A DNA stretch of 64,000 bases, from the NCBI GenBank assembly GCA_013399695.1, contig VXAU01002292.1:744013-808012 (forward strand), read 5' to 3'. Made by a program: the position numbers and the translations under genes. The notes under the pieces were generated by a model that had not been told where the DNA came from, ran no database searches, and saw only the letters and a list, made by a program, of their open reading frames with translations. The stretch's first letter is position 1. Every line of letters begins with the position of its first letter. Of the stretch, positions 14,701-28,400 are shown one piece after another. This stretch comes from Formicarius rufipectus (lineage: Eukaryota > Chordata > Aves > Passeriformes > Formicariidae).

Positions 14701-17079
14701 GTTCAAATCTTGAGTGTGTACTGTTAGTCACTTTAATTCAAAGGTTTAATGATAAGAGTTTTTAAAGAATTTTTGATCTGTCAGTTCCATTATCTTTGTT
14801 CATTGCAGTTGCTTCAAAATTTTTCAAATGCAATTTTTAGTGGCTAATTTAAGTCTTTGGCCCATTTCTGTGAAATATTATGCCTAGTAGTAACATCATT
14901 AATTATTAAGTGCTTGTTTGTGTAACCTCTCATCCTTTGAGAGGCCAGGTGTACTTCTGACTTATGGCTGATAGTAAAGGTAAAATAAAGGCTGACAGAA
15001 AGGTAAAATGACTCAAGTTTTCTTGCTGTTACTGAGAACTTGAATTTCCGTCACAAATATTGCAGAGGAGTATTTAAACTGAAGTCCTCTTTTGTTCACA
15101 GCAATACAATTGTATTATTTAATATTTCCATTTTATCATACATTCAACAAAATGCTATTATTTCTTTTTAGAGTAGGACTTGAAATTAGGAACTGGAGTC
15201 ACTCTTAAGAACTCTTGAAGAGATCGTACTGGCAAATGTTTCATAGCTGCAGGTCTTTAAAGGTATCACAAACAACAAAGGAGGTATTTGAGATGCCAGG
15301 AAGTAAATAATTTTTTTAAGTTACATAGAAAGCTTACAATCAAACCCTATTTTGTTTCAATATTTTGCCAATCCCCTTTATCATGTCATACTTCTTCTAT
15401 AAGCCTTGACATTTATATTGAATTCTGCATGAGATGTTCAGTGCTGTAAGACCATTGGTTATAGTGATACTGTGATGAGGCAGAGTCCAAGGCCTACAGG
15501 TTGAAAATTTCAATCCGGAACAAAACTGTGAGGTCCATTGTTTTTGAGGTAGAAGCATATTTACGAAGTTTCTCCATTAGTTCTGTATTTTTCTCTATAA
15601 GTGTGGTGCCTGTGTGAATGTGGGGTTTTACAAAACTTGTATTTCCTACTTTGACATCACAGTAGTAGGTTGTTGCAGCCACTACATGAGTTTATATGGG
15701 CAGATGTAAAAGATTTCTTGAAGTCTGCTCCGAAGTTTACCACAGTTCATCAAAACATCCTTAAATGTCAGTGATCTGTGCGCTTTTGTTGTGGGATGGG
15801 AGCAGAGAGAGGGAATAGAAACTGCACTTGGTTTATTTGTTTCAGGATCTAATTGTCCATATAACTATTTTTATTCTTCCAGTGTTTTCCTGCAAGCTGG
15901 TGTTTGACAGTCCTAGAGTCAATAGCTCCAATGGACCTTGCTGAAGAATTTTATTGTTGTTCATGGAGTTAGTTTTTCCTTTTTCTTTCTGGGATGACAT
16001 TTACAGCTTGAGGAACCTTTAATCTAAGGAATACTTTATAGGAACAAGGAGTCAGAAGCACATGTTAAACCATGACAGCCAACTAGACTGTGATCCATCA
16101 AAATTTCTTAGTAAGGTCTCCCAGCTATTGCCCAGCCATTTGTATAATTCTCTTTGGAATAATTATTTCTTCGTGTATTTCTTCATGTGGGTTGATTTTT
16201 GGAAGGAGGAGAAATAAAAGGAGGTTATGGCGTGTGTGGAGCTCAAAATAGTATCTCTTGAAACGTGATGCCTGCAAGTGGAGTCTCTGGGGCATTTGGT
16301 AGTGGTTTGCAGGGACTTCTTGCTTCAGAGGTGAAAGGTGTGGAAGTGTGTTAGCACTTGGTGGAAAAGCATTCCTGATTCCATTTGGAAACTTTGTGTG
16401 TTTGAAAATGTTGACTGTTTTCTCAGTACTGCTTTTCTGTATAGGTAATTCATGCGGCAGCCACTTCTTTGTGATGTGAGTGTGGGCTTTGGAGTGGGAA
16501 CAGGATGGAAGTAGTCAGTTTGTAATCTCATTGCCCTATTTCTAAGTCCAGCATTACATAAATATTAATTTATTTTTTATTTTAGGATTAGCTGCTTTCA
16601 AATATGAAATTTTTTATAACTTTATTATATTCTGTGTTGGGAAAGATGCATGTCGTATTGCTTTAGCCATTCAATAGCAACTTCATAATAGTGGTGTTTA
16701 TTTGTTTTATACTAGCCTTTACAAAGTTCAGTCAGGAATCCTCCTATGTCTGTTAGCAGCACTGTGGACTTCGTATTCTGCCTGGGTATTATGGAGAATA
16801 TCACAAAAAGCATTAAGAAATGCATTGCCTGGGATTTCTGCGATAGTTTTGATTCTTGTATTTTCAGTTTGCTAAGGAGAGAAGTTGGAAGAGCAGTGTG
16901 TAAGACCAGACTTAGACATAGATTATCTGCCTAATAGGGTTCTTGTTAGCACAAATAATATGAATACTGTTTGGAGAACAAAGGAATTCTATAAAAAGAA
17001 ATTAAAACATTCAGATCCTGAACATTTTGAAAGCTTGGCACTGAAGTATTTGTGTAACCTTTTCATGAAGAGCGATGCT

Positions 17080-17640
17080 GAAGTCAAATAGGGGATTTTG
17101 ATTTCCTTCATTAAAAGCCTATTAAATGAAGAAATAGGACAGTCGTCATTTTGCTTCGATAGTTGGGGGTCACAGAGGCGGGCCTGGTCTCCTCAGGATA
17201 TTAATGCCTGCTTTCAGCTGGGGGGAAATGAGCCATAGCTTGAGTTAGCTGCAGCTTTATGTGCTCGTCACTAGGGATCCCCATATGTCCTGGGATCTGC
17301 GGCAGGCGGAAATGGCAGAGCTCGGCAGCAGGGAGCAGAGGGCTCTCATTGCTATTCATAACAGGTAGCTCGGCTCAGTCTGCCCAGAGCAAGTCTGTTT
17401 AATGTTGATCAGCTGTCCATCTGATAAACCGAATTGATATGGACGTTTCCTCCAAGGGCTGCCCTGACAATGACAGCAGGAGCATCGGGATGTCTTGTTA
17501 GTCTTTTCCTCAGAGCTTGAAATTTTATTAACCCTTTGTTAGAGCCGAGCCAAGTGTGATTGCAATACTGCGGCTGGGCTGTGTGAGTTTCTCCCTCGCC
17601 TCTTTGAAAAGCAGCATCAACCTTCACTTTCATTGTCTAC
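17080..17640. promoter_or_regulatory. Candidate conserved non-coding element
   Basis: This block is more GC-balanced and complex than the flanking intron. It is dense in homeodomain-like cores (CATTAAAAGCC, TATTAAATGAAG, GTTTAATGTTGATCAGC, GTGTGATTGCAAT) with no repeats and no convincing open frame. Such composition is typical of vertebrate developmental enhancers buried in introns. The call rests on appearance only, without cross-species alignment. Confidence 0.3.
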
Positions 17641-19279
17641 ATGAAGAATGGCTAGCTGTTTGGTTTTTGGATTGTTTTTCTCTCCACGGAGCCAAAAATC
17701 GTGAATTATACAGGCAGCTTTTTAAACAGCTTAGTTTTTGGTTTTTTGTTTTTGGTGGNATGACAAAATACATCAGGAGCCTCTATCCTCTCCCCCAAGC
17801 ACATCTGCCTTTTGCATGCCTGCCCAGGCCCTGTGACTCTCCTAGCCCTTTTCTCTTGCTAATTGGCACAGATTGCTGGCCTGAAACAGTTGCTGCTGAG
17901 GCTCTTCGCAGGTCACATATATTTGGGGCAGAAGGTTACTTTAGATTAATACAGTGTGGGGCAGTTGCTACACATCAGCCTGTTCAGAGGAAACAGAATT
18001 AATTTACTGAGTGCTGTGTTAGTACTGAGGCAGAATCTAACCTGAGCACGTATCAGCAAGTATTATGCATATGTGAAGGTAAAGAGCAGTGTAGTTACCG
18101 AATCTGTGCTAGGCCACTTTTGAATAGCGGAGAGCATAACATGCCTTTGTACTTCATTGTAATTGACTGGAATTTTAAAGGCCTTCAGTCATCTGTTCAG
18201 TTGAGGGCATGGATTATGTTTTGGCTCGTATATGAAATCTCTGTGACATAAAGGGAACTACTTGAGTCAGAAAAGATGTGAATGTGCTGAAGGTTTCATA
18301 AGGTTTGCAGTGTTAAAAGGATGCTCCAGTGTATGGCTCTGTTCCCCCCTCTCTCTGTTCCCGCTCAGTTATTATGTCTGCTCAACACTGGGTTGTAGTT
18401 TGGAGCTAAGGTTACATCTCTGGGCTCCTTGGAGTGGCAGTCACTGACTGTCAGGGGCGACAGGGTTGAATTGTGGGAGGAGGGGAGGAGAAGGCTGTGC
18501 TAATGACTCATTTCATGCCTTTTCCAAAAAATCAAAGTAGAGGGCAAGCCTCTATGGAGTAACCTCTGTGAAAAACCTCTCACGGGGATTTGTAACCTCT
18601 AAATTCAGAATGTAGTATACTGTGTGTTGTAATAAGTGATTTGTAAATCTTGCCAAATAAAATTGGGTTTGCCCCTTTGCTGGACAGTCCCTTTTACTGT
18701 TTTTGACTAAAACAACTAGTGAAATGTCATCTCTACACAGTCCTAAAATGTTGAATTGTTTTTCCTCTCCTACCTGCACCCCTTCCCCTTGGTAGCATTG
18801 AACTACAAGGTATTCTGTTATTATTTTAACTCTAATTTGAGCAGTCATTGACTGCAGCATTCTTACGGGGTTCATATTGGCTTGCTTGCACCTCCCCTGC
18901 TGATGCATCCTTTATTCCTTCCCATCAGTACTTTCTGCTTGGTGTTTTCTTCATGTCAGTGCCCCTCAAGCTTCTGGAAGACAAAACAAGAAAAATCACC
19001 ATGAGGATTATATTGATTGTTTTGCTTTATTTTGTCAAAGAATTCAAACAAAGAGCAGCATTCCTCCAAATGGAATCTCTGGTACCTGCGGCTTTTCAGG
19101 ACATATTTAGTGACAGTGCTCTCTGCTTAACACCTCCAAGTTGTGGCTTCTAGGAGTGCATAGTAGAGCTACACAAGAATTCATAAAATATCTGTTTAGC
19201 TCATGTGGTTATTTGTTTATATTCATTAAGAATCTCTATTCATAGCATCAAAAACAATTGTACTGTTTCTTTCTTTCAG

Positions 19280-19478
19280 TCAAAGAAGTCTGGCTGAGAT
19301 TACAGAACTGATCCACACTGCTTTTCTGGTGCATCGTGGCATAGTAAACATTGGTGAGCTCAAGTCCTGTGATGGCCCACTGAAGGATATGCAGTTTGGA
19401 AATAAAATGGCTGTTTTGAGTGGAGATTTTCTTCTAGCAAATGCTTGCACAAGCCTTGCACAGTTGCAGAATACCAAG
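19280..19478 (+). CDS. PDSS2: PDSS2 exon 3
   Basis: The exon is preceded by a T-rich tract and CAG and followed by GTAAAA. The first T completes a codon split with the upstream exon, most likely TG|T for Cys. The remaining 66 codons read QRSLAEITELIH through LAQLQNTK. This is the helical region holding the first aspartate-rich motif in active prenyl synthases. Here that site reads VHRGIVNIGEL, with no aspartate pair. The nearby KDMQFGNKMAVLSGDFLLA segment is typical of the family (active members have a G-x-K-x-A-V-L-x-G-D pattern). An antisense open frame covers the same bases and is only a shadow. Confidence 0.96.
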
Positions 19479-22400
19479 GTAAAAATATAAAAATTCTACT
19501 GCCAGAGCAAGTAACTGTGAGTGAATCTTTTGAAAGAGAGGCCCTTTAAAAAATCACCAGTTATTTATGTATATATGGACCATCATTTAAAAATCAACAT
19601 ACTTACATCACAGTTGTAGGTGGGTTGACAGGCTGCTCCTGCTGTGAGCATGTTTACCACTCTCCTATAGAATTGCTGTGGTGAGGTCTTTAGTATACAT
19701 TCTGAAGCACTGTAATAATGCATGAGTGATTAATTTAGTGAATTGAAGGTATGTGCAGTGGCATTTTCATGACATGTGAGGCTAACACACCTCTGGCAAA
19801 CTGCCAGCTGAAAACATGTTTGGTCTGTTACTTTCTTTTACCTTGTGCTTTGTGAAAGGTTTACTGTCTTAGAGAATTCTTGGAGGGGAAAGGGCTTTAT
19901 TGCTTTGTCTCAGGTGACTTTTTGTTCTTAATAGAATTACTTTGTTAGGCATTTGGATGTCCCTGAATATTGGATTGCCCTATTAACATGAATATATTTG
20001 CTTCTAAAGGACAACTGCAATCCATCTGCTCAGCCAAACTATTTGAAACTTTAAAAGGAGATATTTTTAATGAGAAACAAATTGTATATACGTATTTTCT
20101 TAGAAAATGAAACTGGTGGAGACATTAAGAGATCATCTCTCTAGTCAGTTCTTCTTTTTGCCGGATATGATTAGCTACACCAAATCGTTCTTGACATGCA
20201 TTTGTTTAGCTTCTTCTTAAAAGCCTCCCATGGTGGAAAGAGAATCCTGGGCATCCCTGTGCCAGTGTGGTGTAACACTTAACATGTACAGCTGAAGAGC
20301 TTCACGTGCCATTCTGGTGAAAACAGGAAACAGTACATTTTTGCAGAGATACTTTTTGTACATTTGAAGATTGCTGCAATATCATAATGTAAAATAAATG
20401 TTTGTCCTTTGCAATTGTCAATGATCAGCATAGTTGTAATCATGAGTTTAGAGGAGTTTTGTTGGGGTTTTTTTAGATTCTCATGCTGAATCTCCTCATG
20501 GTGATAGCTGAGTGTTTCTGTGCTCCTTTGATCATGAGTATCACAATTTCTCTCAGAAGTGGTGTCGTTTTCTAACATAGAGCTAAGATTCAAGGGAAGA
20601 GATGGAAAATTAGATGTCAATCTATTGGAATAGTGGGTTAAGTCATTATGGTAACAACTGGTATTAAGTATTTAAAAAATAGTTTTAAATAGTGCATACC
20701 AGAACCAAAATGAGGTGCAATTGATTTTAGTAATTATTATTGATTTGTGTCAGTTCCGTTTTTTTAGTGCTTGTAAGATTCTCAAAACAGACTAAAGGAT
20801 TTAACCCTACATCAATCTTTTGTTTCAACCTAAGAGGAGACTTTCAAATGTAGCACCTATTACTTTGCATTTAGTACATCAGTAAGTATTGCAGCACGAA
20901 TGTATAATCCCTGAAGACTTGCCAGGAAACAAGCCTACATTGAAATGAAGCACAAGAAATTATTTTTTTTTAAAAAGCAATCATTATACTGCATGTTGGA
21001 AAATTCTGCCAAAACATTTTAGCACTTTTTTTTTTCATTTTTTTGACATCTAAATACTTTTGTAGCTTCTACATACGATAAGTGGGATGCCATTATGGAA
21101 TCTGATTGACTTAGTAAATGATTCTTTTTCATATGTCTAACCCTACTAGCAAAGTTAGAAAAATTGAAGTACAAGCTATAGAAATCTCTTGACAGGTGCA
21201 ATGATTTAAACATACTGTATTTATTCTTTTGTAAATGATGAATTTTCAAATCTGGCATCTGTTTTTTAGCAGTGTGAAATAACTGTGACTTTTTTCCTTC
21301 ATAATGTTTTGTGTTCTTTGATGTAAAAGGTAAAAATCACAGTACTGCTTTTTTAGCTGGCATTTAGCAAATTGGATAATGAAATGAGCAGTGTTGTATT
21401 GTACTAGTGCTGACCATGGTATGCTGTAACCTCCACAGACATGCATAGCTGTTGTATAGACCAGAATTTAAATTAAAAGGGGTTTTAACATGAACTGAAC
21501 TCACTGCTACCAAGATAATTTTATTGTGCTGTTTTACCCATCTGAACTTGTGTATGGTGCATTTATCTCTGTGCTTCTCTGGGGGCTGACAATTAGACGT
21601 GAAATTCTGTAGTTGTAATGAAATGCAGAGCTATTTCATAATTGCCAAGGGTAAAATTAGCAAAGTCAATTATTTTCCCTTAGGCTTTTCCCTGTAGATA
21701 TTAAAAGTCTGCAAGGTAATTGCCTTAGGTAACACTTTGATTTTTAAATAACATTAAATATAGGAATTGTTGTTGTTAATTCGTAGTAATTTCCCTCTTC
21801 TTGCTACTGTTGTAGAATATAACTGTAATGATGTTAACAAGAGTCAAGGCTTGGGGTTTGTGATTTGGGGGTTTTCTTTTAAACTAGTGCTCATAACACT
21901 CATATGGTTGCTCAAGTTATGCAAAAGAAGGGTTCTGGGTGGTATTTTGGTTTTATGTTTTTTAATCTCTGCAGTACAAGGTCTCTAGATTTCTTGAAAT
22001 GTCAGTTAGGAAGCCTTCTGGAAGGTAAATTCTCCTGTAGTTCTGTTACAAAATCATCTCAAAGTCTGTCTTTTGAATAACAGTTCAGAAGAAAGCATTA
22101 TGACACGTTCATTGTTGAATACAGAGTTGGTGTCGACTGAGGCTTAACGTATTGAGGGACAGATGCATCTGTGCAGTAGATTTTTGTAATCATGGCAAAG
22201 TTCTGCATTTATTCAGGTAATAAAAATAATTGAAAATGAACAGTAATGTCTTCAAAAACCTTTACAGCTCCAAAGCATTAGATTGATCAGGTCACATGTA
22301 TTTATAATTCTCTTGTACATTCATGTTAACTTTTTGATCACCTTATGTGAACTAACCTGATGGCTCTTCTTGGCCTGCTGGTTGCAGTGACAAATTATGT

Positions 22401-25400
22401 GGATAAAACTTTATTTCAGAACTGCATCCTGTAGTAGATTAGATATTGCTAATTGAGCTCAAAGATGAATTGGGTTGACATCTTTTAGTAGTTGGTATAT
22501 CAACAGTGGAATGGGGAGCCTTTGACAGGGAAGGGCATGTTTGTGTTTTGCTACTTAACTAACAATGCTGTAATGTGTGGTAATATGCTGATTTATTGGA
22601 GTGTGTTTATATGGATGATAGGGTTATTTTGGTAGGCTTTCTCATTTTAAGCTTGAGGTGTTCTGATACTAGGATCATGATAAGATATTTGTGAAAGTCA
22701 TTGTAAACATATAGGCAAGGGAGTGATGGAAAAGTAAATTATGTTTGCCTAACAAAATAGGGTTCTGGGATATGTGAACATAAGCCATTTTAAATAAATG
22801 TGTGAATAAATTATTAAGAAGTGTAAAATGATACATCCAGTAGTTAGTTCTTTGTTGCCATCTTAAGGAAAGGTATCTAACATTTGTTACCTTGCTTTGC
22901 CTAGACAAGGATATGGGGATGAAGCTGTGAAGAGCAAAGGTTTTTTTGAATGAAAGTCCTTCTTTGACTCTGGTAGCAAAATGTGCTAGCTTTTGTCTTT
23001 GATTTCTGCTTGAGTAACCTTCACTTCTTGTAATAATTTTTAAATGGCTTTCAGATTCAAACTTAGCAAAACTTAGCAAAAGTAACAAATATTAATTGGC
23101 ATTTTTGTCGCCTATCGGCCAGATGCATGATTCAGGCATTTTACCACAGTGATGTGTGAATACTGACCATGATATTATCAAATAATGTGCTTTTTCAGGG
23201 TTTATAACAGATAAGTTGGAATAAACCTGTTGCAGCATTAAAGCTGGTGTTTCCTACAGCATCTGAAACATGAGTTGTGTTATGAAACTATATAGAGAAT
23301 GCTTTAAAGACATAATTATGACCAGTTTTGATGCTGTCACATTCTGAAGACAGTGATGCATAGAGCTTCAGGAGGCTGAAATGATGCATTTTAGTGTAGT
23401 GCCTAGAAAATTAGAAAATAATCTGTAAACCTGGAATAGCAGTAATGGTGGTGGTCTCAAGAGTTTTAACTGAAATCTTAAAAACCGACTCTGTTTTTCC
23501 CCCTATAATTCAGTGAGGTCTTGTTGGAATGATTAAACTCTTTAGAGAAACACTTCACAATCTACAGCCTGAAAGCTTAGAATTGGATTTAGAATCTTGT
23601 CTGTCAACGCAGAGCTCTGCTAGAAGACCACATTGTAGAGCATTGCTTTATTAAGCATTATTTGTTTATCAATAAATAGTAGCACAGATGCGGTACTTAT
23701 ATAGTGGATGAAGTTCCTTATGTAAAGTTTGTGTATTCCTAAAGGCATAAATGTGTTGTTTACAAAATAATCCTTGTGTTTGTAAAAGCATCAATAAGCC
23801 ATTCATGTAAGTCTTCCTATGTCTTCCCATTGCAACAATCTGAATGTACATTGAACTACATGTAAGAACTACTTGTCTTGAATCATGGTTTCTACTTCTA
23901 TAGTGTCGGTTGTGGTCCTATAGGGAAGGCTTAGTTTGAAACTCGAGCAACTTGGTTCCTTGATGACCGATGAAGGATATGGAGAGTATCCCCTTTCTGA
24001 AATTATGCCAGTTGCTCTTTTGATATAAATTGATGTTTTTGAGAATTGAAAAACAAGTCAGCTAGAATCTACAGTTTTGATTTTTAAATGTCATTTAAGA
24101 AAGGTAGTACTTGTATCAGACTTTTTCTTTCCCTGAATGATGTCAAGGGAAGAACATAAACTTGTAAAAACATACTGTAAGTTTTAAATCAGTGAAATAC
24201 CATGAGTTGGCTAAAGAAATGTTTGCTAGAATCAGTGCCAGTTTTCTAATATTCTCTGATAACTTACTCTGAAGAACATGAAGAGTACATACCATGAAGA
24301 ATTCTGCAAGAAATGTCCTTTTTCTAATGGAATCTAAATGTTAATGATTGCCAATGTAAAGGTAACCATTAGGAGCTACTGACTTGTAATATGCCCAAAT
24401 TACCATCCCTCAGAACAGTGCTTTTCATTTTGTTCGAGGTGAATAGAAAGTGCTTCTTCCTAAATGTAGTTTGTGAGATGAGTTATTTTCAGAGCAATGG
24501 GAGTTATTTTGAAAGTTATTCTTTGTTTTCACTGGTGGAAATTTTGAACCATACTGAGTATATTTATGGTTTATTTTACCCAAAATAAAGACCTTTATAA
24601 TATGAATTTTCCTACTTAGATTCAGTAGCTGTATTCATAAGAGAAGGCAGGATGGAAGAAACATCAAGAACCAGAAGTAGTATGTTTACTCCCAGTTAGT
24701 GTTCATATAGAAAACTGAAGCTGATGATAAAATTGTTGTTGGCTGGACTTCGCGAACGAAGATCTTGGGATAAACCTGCGCAATGGATTTTTTAAGTGAG
24801 GCACAGGGTGCGCAGAACTGGCCCCACTCCCTTTACTCCTGAGGCTCATCTTGCCACGGCCGAGCAGCTCGGACGGCCAACCCCCGCCGCCTCTCAAGTG
24901 TAACATACAAACAGAAAAGCAATAATTTCAGGCTGTTGAGAAATCCTTGGAGCCCATGTGGGTCAGAGCACCAGGGGAAGACCTCGCCTTTTCCTCTCTG
25001 CCACCGAATGACACAAACATGGCACTGCAGCCACGCCTGTAACACGAGCTGGGGCAGGCCCCAAAAGGTGGCAGATGATAAAATAGTTTTCAAATATTGA
25101 ATATATTTTTAATAGTTTTCAATTCTTTGCCTTTTCTCACATACCAACTTTCTTTTTCTTCCATGATACAAGCTATTGGTAGAGATGAGTACCTGTAAAA
25201 TGATCAATTTACGGAGCAGCTAGGTGACAGAGGCAGGAATTTGGTAAGAAGCAGAGATCAAACTAGATCAAATGATATTAAGAAACTCAGGTTATGAAGT
25301 TTGATAATGAAGTTGTCTTCTTGAGAGAAAAAAAATAAAAACAACCTTCAATTTTTTTTTCTAGAAAGCAGAATAAAGAGCTTTTCTGAAGTACTTTACC

Positions 25401-28400
25401 GTGTATGTCTTGCTGTACCTTCCCCTGAGGCACTGGATGATGATGATGTACTGGACAAGATAGGGAGTAGGACAGTATCTATATTACTGAGTGTTTTTAT
25501 TTTAATTTAGTATTTTAGAATGTCACAGGGGTATGTCTCAAAACCAGACACTACTGAAAACTACAGATAAGTTTAAAGAGCACTGAACTGATTTATGGAA
25601 AAGTACGCTTAAAGAACACTGTTTTGTCTGGATTTTGGGGAAGGAAAAAAAAAAAGAAAGGAAGAAATATTATGGTTTTGTACGTTTAACCTAGTATGAG
25701 ATGACATAAGGCAACATAGCCAACATGATTGAATTACTGCATATCAAAGCTCCTCCTTGGACAACTGTAAATAAGCAGTTCTGTGTCTTAAAATATTGAG
25801 ATACGTACTGAGTATTGTCATACAACTTAGCATAGATCTTATTGGGGAATGCAAACACACTGTCAGTGCTGAGTAATATACAATAATTGAGTCATAACTG
25901 TATATGAATCATAGTGAAGAAAAGTGTTTTAATTATTATTTTTAGATTGCACCAAAATTTACTAACTTGCATACACTTGAGAGGTAAATTTGGTTTTAGT
26001 TTACAATAAAGTAAAACATAAGAGATTGTAATTGAAACAAACTTGGTGTCCATTTAGTGGACATGTATTGTTTTTTATGATGTTCTCAAATGCTGGATTT
26101 TTAATAAGATTACTAAAGTTCTGTTGATCTTGTGAATTTACTTTGATAGAAAAAAGGCACTTTTTATAATAGTTGATAAAAGTATTTAAGCATTAGGGGG
26201 GGAAATCTTGCATGTTAGAGACAAGTGGTTAGAATCTATTGGAATCAGTATTTTGTAATCAAATTTTTCCCACAGTTCTGCCATAATTCTGCCATAAAAC
26301 TTTTGTCTAGCATTTCAGGTGTCATTAGAGACAACAGTTTTTGTGGTGTTGATGATGATAAAATCCTAGAATGATGCTAGTGACTCTAGCATTGTCTCTT
26401 TTGATACACAAGCGTCAGTGGAACAGTTTCTTAGCAGGTGCATCTTTTGCAATTGTTCTCAATAAGTAAATTTATAGCCCTTAAGATAACAATAGAGTAA
26501 ATTAAAAATTCAGTTTTCTGAATATTTTACAGATTTTTCTCTATTTCACTTTTGCCATGTATAACTGGCAATATAATTAAATATTTAGAAAATTTCATTA
26601 CCTTAATGGCTGTGATTATATATTTGTAAAGCAGTCTTTTAGAGAAGTTAAATTAGAGGATTAGGTGACACAGCTTATTAACTTATTAATTTAATTGAAA
26701 TTCTAAAGAATTAGACTTAATCTGCAATTGTGATAATATGTTATAAACAGTCTCCATTTATATCTGTATGAGTTCTGTTGTATGGTAGTGCATTAATTCT
26801 TAATCAGTACATTCCTCAAATAGGTTTATCCTTTACCTTATTGGCCTTTTACACCTGTACTGCTTTTAAAGCTAATGGTTATGTTACGCTTTCCCAAAGT
26901 TAGGCTCCACTAGGGATAGTATAGGTCTGTGTTGAAAGAGTGTATTGTTCTGTGATTCTTAGCCATGTCACTGCTGGAAGGTTTTATGTTTAGATTTCAG
27001 TTCTGTTCTCTCACTTCTGCATGAAAAATTAGTTTTTAAAAAAGTGATTTCTACCACTTCACTTACGGACATGTATGACTTAAAGACAGTGCATTGTAGC
27101 TGAATGAGTACTGCAAAACATGGAAAGACTGAAACTGAGACGGACAGCAGAATACACAGTTCTAGATATCATTGAAGCATCAAGTTTGATTAAAGCTTTT
27201 CCCAAAAATATACTGCAAGAATATTTTGAAAGGATCGAGAACAGAACTGTGAGTGTTTGAGGTTCTGTCTCGCATTGACTAAGTCTCAGGAAAAAGTTTT
27301 CTACTCAGTTTAAGGTTTTTTTCAGTAGCTTACTAAGGATTTTTATACTGGTTTGCATGAAGTCCATTTACTGCTCTTGCCTCTGTATCATCTCCCTAAC
27401 AATTTCCTCAACTTGCATCTGAATTTGCCTTCCTTTTACTAGCAGACACATCTTCCTACTTCTCTGGTCTGCCCAGCAGACCAAACTCAATGTTTGCTGC
27501 ATGAGTTCTTGAACCAAATAGCTGTTATTCCAGGAAAATATTGTCTTCCTCAAAGGTAACCACACAGCTACTTCTAACACGTGGTTAAGTAGTTATTTTT
27601 CTGTTAGAACTACTGTTTACCTCATTGTAGTTGACAGAATGGTCTAGAAAATACTCCTATGCTAATAGAAGTGAGAGGGCTTTTCTGAGATGACTGAGCA
27701 TCAATGAAGAAGATGAAAACTAATTTAAAGAAATTGAAGAAAGTCTGATTTTGATGACAGTCAAAAGTCATTCAACATCTCAAGATAAATGCTAAACCTG
27801 AGAAATCCATTCTGGGGTCTGTTCCTCTTACGTTTGCTCCCTTAATGTTATGATAGTGAACTGGCAGTTGTCTGGGGGTTAAGACGAATATCATAGAGGT
27901 CAAAATATTTGCAAGCCTTGTGATAAATATGTACATATTATGGATGTGTATATATATAAAAATCAATTTAATTGAATATTAAGGCCAAATTATGGGGAGG
28001 AAAAGAAGGGAGGGCTTCAGTTTGTGGGCTTTTTTTTTTCTTGTAAGGTAAACCCCCTTACTTGCCAGAGAAATTTGTTTTCAAAGGTTTGAGATGAACA
28101 TTAAAAAGTGGCTGTATTTAATACTTTTTTAACTGTTAACAAAAGGCCATATCCAAGATTGCTGCAAGAATATGTAGCAAGATGGATATTCAAAAGAAAA
28201 CAAAATTTATTTTAGGAAATTAAATTAACAAAAACTTTTGGATATATGATATTTTATTCTGCATGAGATGCTTACTGCGAGAAAGGACTCAAAAGCCAGC
28301 AGTTCTGCTGCCTCAGTCACCACTTACTTAGAATAGGTATTGGCACTGCCTGCATTTCTTAAACTGAGGTGTTTGTTACAGCTTTTTCTTTCACAGCCAT

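Larger units (their letters stand above)
1..19279 (+). other. PDSS2: PDSS2 intron 2 (3' part) with no recognised coding exon
   Basis: This whole stretch precedes exon 3 and ends at its CAG acceptor. I looked for the peptide of PDSS2 exon 2 and did not find it, so that exon should lie upstream. The longest open frames (84-647 and an interrupted frame at 13336-13806) resemble no family I know. Contents are an old CR1 near 1.3 kb, A/T homopolymer runs, an AT microsatellite near 11.65 kb, and blocks near 10.6 kb and 17.1-17.7 kb that look regulatory. The rest is AT-rich unique sequence. One ambiguous base (n) is at 17759. Confidence 0.8.

Noticed and set aside
16885..17091. A 68-codon frame preceded by an acceptor-like TTTTCAG, considered as PDSS2 exon 2
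   Set aside because: The peptide does not resemble the PDSS2 segment before exon 3 and does not supply the required phase at its end.
17556..18002. A 148-codon open frame containing one ambiguous base
   Set aside because: No family resemblance. The n at 17759 makes its continuity uncertain, and the region looks regulatory rather than coding.
26278..26300. Direct duplication TTCTGCCATAA / TTCTGCCATAA
   Set aside because: A tandem pair of 11 bases with no insert between them is best explained by replication slippage.
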